A stretch of 64,000 bases of DNA from Clostridium sp. (GTDB taxonomy: Bacteria > Bacillota > Clostridia > Clostridiales > Clostridiaceae), in contig NZ_JAHAIF010000002.1 in NCBI RefSeq assembly GCF_018372875.1, positions 62,001-126,000 on the forward strand, read 5' to 3'. The position numbers were made by a program, and so were the translations under genes. Under the pieces are notes generated by a model. That model saw nothing but the letters and a program-made list of their open reading frames with translations, made no database searches and was not told the origin of the DNA. Below, in pieces: positions 61,196 through 64,000 of the stretch (within the stretch, counting starts at the first letter, position 1; every line of letters starts with the position of its first letter).

Positions 61196-61834
61196 TTACT
61201 CTAATTCTTCTACATTGACAACTTCCTTAACTATCTCTTTTACTAAAGAATAGTCGTATCCCCTACCTACTAAAAATCTACATAGTTTATTCCAAAGCTT
61301 ATATTTATCACTTTCTCTTTTAGAAATTACTAGGTATCTTTTTCTAGCTAACTCTAATGCTGCTTCTTTTTCTTCATCTTTATCTATTGTTTCTAAAGCA
61401 CTTTCTATGTCCTCTTGGTCTACCCCTTTTTTCATAAGGGCATATTTTATTTTCCCCCTACCTTGGGTTTTAGCCCTATCCTTAACATACATCCTTGTAT
61501 AAGCTTCATCATTTATAAATTTGTATTCTCTTAAAAACTCTAATGTTTTATCTATTTCATCTTTTTCATAACCTTTTTCAAAAAGCTTTTCTATAATTTC
61601 TTTTTCAGTTTTATAGCTTCTTTCTACTATTCTTAAAGCTGTATTCTTACATTTTATTATATTGTCTTCTTTAACTACTTTTTTAAGCTTTTCTTCATTT
61701 ATTTCTAAGTCTTTCCTTAATCCCTCCCTATATACTAGTTCCGTACTTACAGAAAAGGCATAGGATTCATCAATATAAATATTAACCCTATCTTTTGTTC
61801 TTTTTTGAGCTTCTATCTTAGTAATTTTGCTCAT
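61196..61834 (-). CDS. recX: Regulatory protein RecX
   Basis: Binds RecA and limits its filament activity. 212 residues with three tandem RecX helical repeats: ALRIVERSYKTEKEIIEKLF, EKGYEKDEIDKTLEFLREY and FINDEAYTRMYVKD, then GRGKIKYALMKKGVDQEDIE. AAGGAG precedes the ATG, 7 bp after the M16 peptidase stop. No recA neighbour. Functions in the cytoplasm. Confidence 0.93.
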   Translation of the reverse strand: MSKITKIEAQKRTKDRVNIYIDESYAFSVSTELVYREGLRKDLEINEEKLKKVVKEDNIIKCKNTALRIVERSYKTEKEIIEKLFEKGYEKDEIDKTLEFLREYKFINDEAYTRMYVKDRAKTQGRGKIKYALMKKGVDQEDIESALETIDKDEEKEAALELARKRYLVISKRESDKYKLWNKLCRFLVGRGYDYSLVKEIVKEVVNVEELE

Positions 61835-61841
61835 TTATAAT

Positions 61842-63089
61842 CTACTCCTTTGGAGATGTTAAAATATGAATTGTAGGGTCTTTTAGTACCAACTTTGATA
61901 CTTTATAAATTTTATCCCTATTTAAATTATTTAAACCTTCCATATCCTTAACAAACTCATAAATATCTTCACCTTCAAGTTCCTGATGTAATATATAGTT
62001 ACAAAGTTCAGCAGAGTCCTCTAAAGTTGATATTACAGCAGTCTTATGAACCTTTTTCATTATAGCTAAGTCCTTATGGCCTATTTCTACCTTTCCATTA
62101 ACTATATTATTTAGTGTTTCATCAATTGCCCTTATAGCCTCTTCCACATCTTCATCAGAAACTGCAGTATATATATATAAAGTCTTAACATTCTTTGTCA
62201 TATCTAAATGTGTATAAATATCATAAGCAAGTCCCTTTTTTTCTCTTACCTCTCTAAAAAGCAATGAATTAGAACTTTCACCTAACCTATGATTTAGTAT
62301 TCTAAGTGCTAACTCATCATTTTTATCTAAATGATAAAATGTATATAAATAAACTATAGTACTTTGCTCCATATCATTTTTATAGCTTACTTTCCTTAGT
62401 GGAATATTATCTTCACAAATTACAGGATGTTCTACTTCCTCTTCCCCTTGCCAATTAGAAAATTCTCTACTAATTAACTCCTTAGCATCTTCATGTTCCA
62501 GGGATGATACCATTGTTATTAAGCTGTTTTTAGGGGTATAGTACTTTTTATAGAACTTTTTAATATCATCTCTTTTAAATCCTTTTACAACTTCTTCTAA
62601 GCCTGTAACATCATATCTTAATGGACTACTATTAAAAGCCACTTCATTTACTCTTTTAAAGCTTAAATCTTCTATATCATCCTTGCTTGTTCTCATTTCT
62701 GCAAGAATTACCCCTCTTTCCCTCTCAATCTCTTCCTCTGGGAAATTAGATGAAGTAATCATATCTCCTAATAATATACAAGCATTCTCTAATTCTTCAC
62801 TTAAGCAACTTATTGTATATACTGTAGAATTATAATCTGTATATGCATTATATTCTCCACCTAAAGATTCAAGCTCATCATTAAGCTCTTCATTATTTCT
62901 TTTATTTGTCCCCTTAAAAAGCATATGCTCAATAAAATGACTTATTCCCTTTTCTTCTAAGGACTCATATATTGCACCCACTTTAACTCCTAAATTTATA
63001 GAAGCTATTTGAGTATCCTTCTTTATAGTTAATATTTCTAAACCATTATCTAAATAGTGTTTTTTTACATCAAAATTCAGCTTAAGCAT
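61842..63089 (-). CDS. M16 family zinc peptidase (YmxG/MlpA-like)
   Basis: 415 residues. The inverted zinc motif HFIEHMLFKGT (HxxEH) and the downstream Glu about 75 residues later (EIERERGVILAEMR) are intact, and the second inactive-half-like domain follows. The family is that of processing peptidase homologues. ATG at 63089 has AAGGAG 8 bp upstream; the TTG at 63092 is not needed. First gene of the transcript with recX and the transglutaminase. Confidence 0.93.
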   Translation of the reverse strand: MLKLNFDVKKHYLDNGLEILTIKKDTQIASINLGVKVGAIYESLEEKGISHFIEHMLFKGTNKRNNEELNDELESLGGEYNAYTDYNSTVYTISCLSEELENACILLGDMITSSNFPEEEIERERGVILAEMRTSKDDIEDLSFKRVNEVAFNSSPLRYDVTGLEEVVKGFKRDDIKKFYKKYYTPKNSLITMVSSLEHEDAKELISREFSNWQGEEEVEHPVICEDNIPLRKVSYKNDMEQSTIVYLYTFYHLDKNDELALRILNHRLGESSNSLLFREVREKKGLAYDIYTHLDMTKNVKTLYIYTAVSDEDVEEAIRAIDETLNNIVNGKVEIGHKDLAIMKKVHKTAVISTLEDSAELCNYILHQELEGEDIYEFVKDMEGLNNLNRDKIYKVSKLVLKDPTIHILTSPKE

Positions 63090-63267
63090 CAATTATCTCC
63101 TTATCAATCATTGTATCTATATAATATAAGCTTTTTTACCTAACTTTACAATATATAATTACATTATTCTATTTTATATCCTTGGAATTTTCTATATAAT
63201 GTACATAAGGTGTATGATAATAACTTTAACTTCTTATATTAGCAAGGATGAAAGGAGTTTTTATACT

Positions 63268-63939
63268 ATGAAAAAAAATATTTTAATTGTAGAAGATGAA
63301 ATAAGAATAAGATTTCTATTAAGAGATTATTTCCAAAAAGAAGGCTTTTTAGTATATGAAGCTGAAAATGGCAAAGAAGCTTTGGAAATATTTAAAAATA
63401 ATAAAATTGACATTATAATTTTAGATATAATGATGCCTGTAATGGATGGATTAACTGTATTAGAAAAAATACGAGAAGTATCAACAATTCCTGTTATTTT
63501 ACTTACTGCTAAGGGGCAAGAAGAAGATAAACTTCAAGGATATGACTTTGGCGCTGACGATTATATTACAAAGCCATTTAGCCCTAAAGTTTTAGTTGCA
63601 AAGGTAAAGGCTTTATTAAAAAGGACTAGTGAAAAAGTAGATTCAAGCACCCAAGATTTTAATGGGTTAGTTATAAATAAACTTTCTAGAGAAGTAAAAA
63701 TATATGAAAATATACTTTCATTATCCCCAAAAGAATATGAACTTCTTATATATTTAACCTCTAATGAAGGTATTGCTTTAACTAGAGATAATATATTAGA
63801 TAATGTTTGGGGAATTGATTACTATGGAGATATTAGAACAGTAGATACCAATGTTAAAAGATTAAGAGAAAAATTGGGAGATAAGGCTAACTATATAGTT
63901 ACTGTTAGAGGTAGCGGATATAAATTTGAGGTGAAATAA
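63268..63939 (+). CDS. OmpR/PhoB-family response regulator
   Basis: 223 residues: receiver domain with phospho-acceptor Asp53 (IIILDIMMPVMDGL), acidic pocket VEDE, T/S in LLTAKG and K in TKPFSP; then a winged-helix output domain (LSPKEYELLIYLTSNEG, TVDTNVKRLREKLGD). The start at 63268 follows AAAGGAG. Its kinase begins within its stop codon. Input signal and target genes are unknown. Confidence 0.95.
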   Translation: MKKNILIVEDEIRIRFLLRDYFQKEGFLVYEAENGKEALEIFKNNKIDIIILDIMMPVMDGLTVLEKIREVSTIPVILLTAKGQEEDKLQGYDFGADDYITKPFSPKVLVAKVKALLKRTSEKVDSSTQDFNGLVINKLSREVKIYENILSLSPKEYELLIYLTSNEGIALTRDNILDNVWGIDYYGDIRTVDTNVKRLREKLGDKANYIVTVRGSGYKFEVK

Positions 63940-64000
63940 TGAAGCATAACTTATCAAAAAAAATATTCGTCATTACTCTTAGCCTTCTACTTGGGTTGAT
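63939..64000 (+). CDS. Start of the cognate sensor histidine kinase (cut by right edge)
   Basis: The ATG at 63939 overlaps the response-regulator stop (TAATG) and follows GAGGTG. The visible 20 codons (MKHNLSKKIFVITLSLLLGL) give a basic start and first transmembrane helix. The kinase domains lie beyond base 64000. Identity rests on position next to the regulator. Confidence 0.75.
   Translation, partial: MKHNLSKKIFVITLSLLLGL

Overview
The window is a low-GC, tightly packed chromosomal segment typical of Clostridium sensu stricto: AT-rich intergenic DNA, strong AGGAGG-type ribosome binding sites, a T-box-controlled valS, a PdaB-type sporulation deacetylase, and many clostridial families of unknown function (DUF4364, TSCPD, DUF1653, DUF2871, DUF1648). 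A tandem pair of large secreted GH18 chitinases, one of exactly 831 residues, matches what I remember of Clostridium paraputrificum ChiB and its neighbour. I therefore suspect C. paraputrificum or a close relative, but only the genus is well supported. I see no phage, insertion sequence, plasmid or CRISPR signature.

Layout. 1-12.7 kb: corrinoid adenosyltransferase (cut by the edge), dapH, a two-OB-fold SSB-like protein, pdaB-like, DUF4364, a YVTN beta-propeller, a TSCPD protein, a HEAT/HIRAN-like protein next to folC, pepF, dgt, a short YaaW-like protein and a small secreted protein. 12.8-21.3 kb: a NatAB-like ABC exporter, a DAACS symporter, and the two chitinases behind a recognisable promoter. 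21.4-31.9 kb: valS with its T-box, small genes, glyA, a two-subunit ThrE exporter, a CDF metal transporter, a broken L,D-transpeptidase, DUF2871 and a Ca/Na antiporter. 31.9-41.3 kb: an unknown membrane/secreted pair, a CsoR/CstR-family repressor with a probable operator, dapL, an ANTAR gene remnant beside dapF, rnz, a rhomboid-like protein, a Cys-rich small protein, initiator tRNA, a cytoplasmic GH18 protein and an EamA transporter.

41.4-49.5 kb is a tightly spaced operon resembling B. subtilis ydaJKLMN and Listeria pss: a BcsB-like protein, a GT2 synthase, a DUF2334 deacetylase-like protein, a degenerate GGDEF protein that keeps the c-di-GMP I-site, and a polytopic membrane protein, with a PD-(D/E)XK protein just upstream. 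It probably makes an exopolysaccharide under c-di-GMP control. 49.7-64 kb holds small conserved genes, a lipoprotein, a PPC/DUF296 protein, a PH-domain protein, a 1430-residue 2-hydroxyacyl-CoA dehydratase activase homologue, TPR and transglutaminase proteins, recX, an M16 peptidase, and a two-component pair cut by the right edge.

Cutting across the window is a dispersed intergenic palindromic repeat: about 70-95 bp, AT-rich complementary arms around a conserved core (GTTCCGTCGCAAGCTCC followed by AAGTCAC), with an optional tail. Four full or near-full copies and about four partial copies all lie next to gene 3' ends. This repeat and the YdaK/Pss-like operon are the two most interesting things here. 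Both rest on reading the sequence by eye and need the searches named in the findings.
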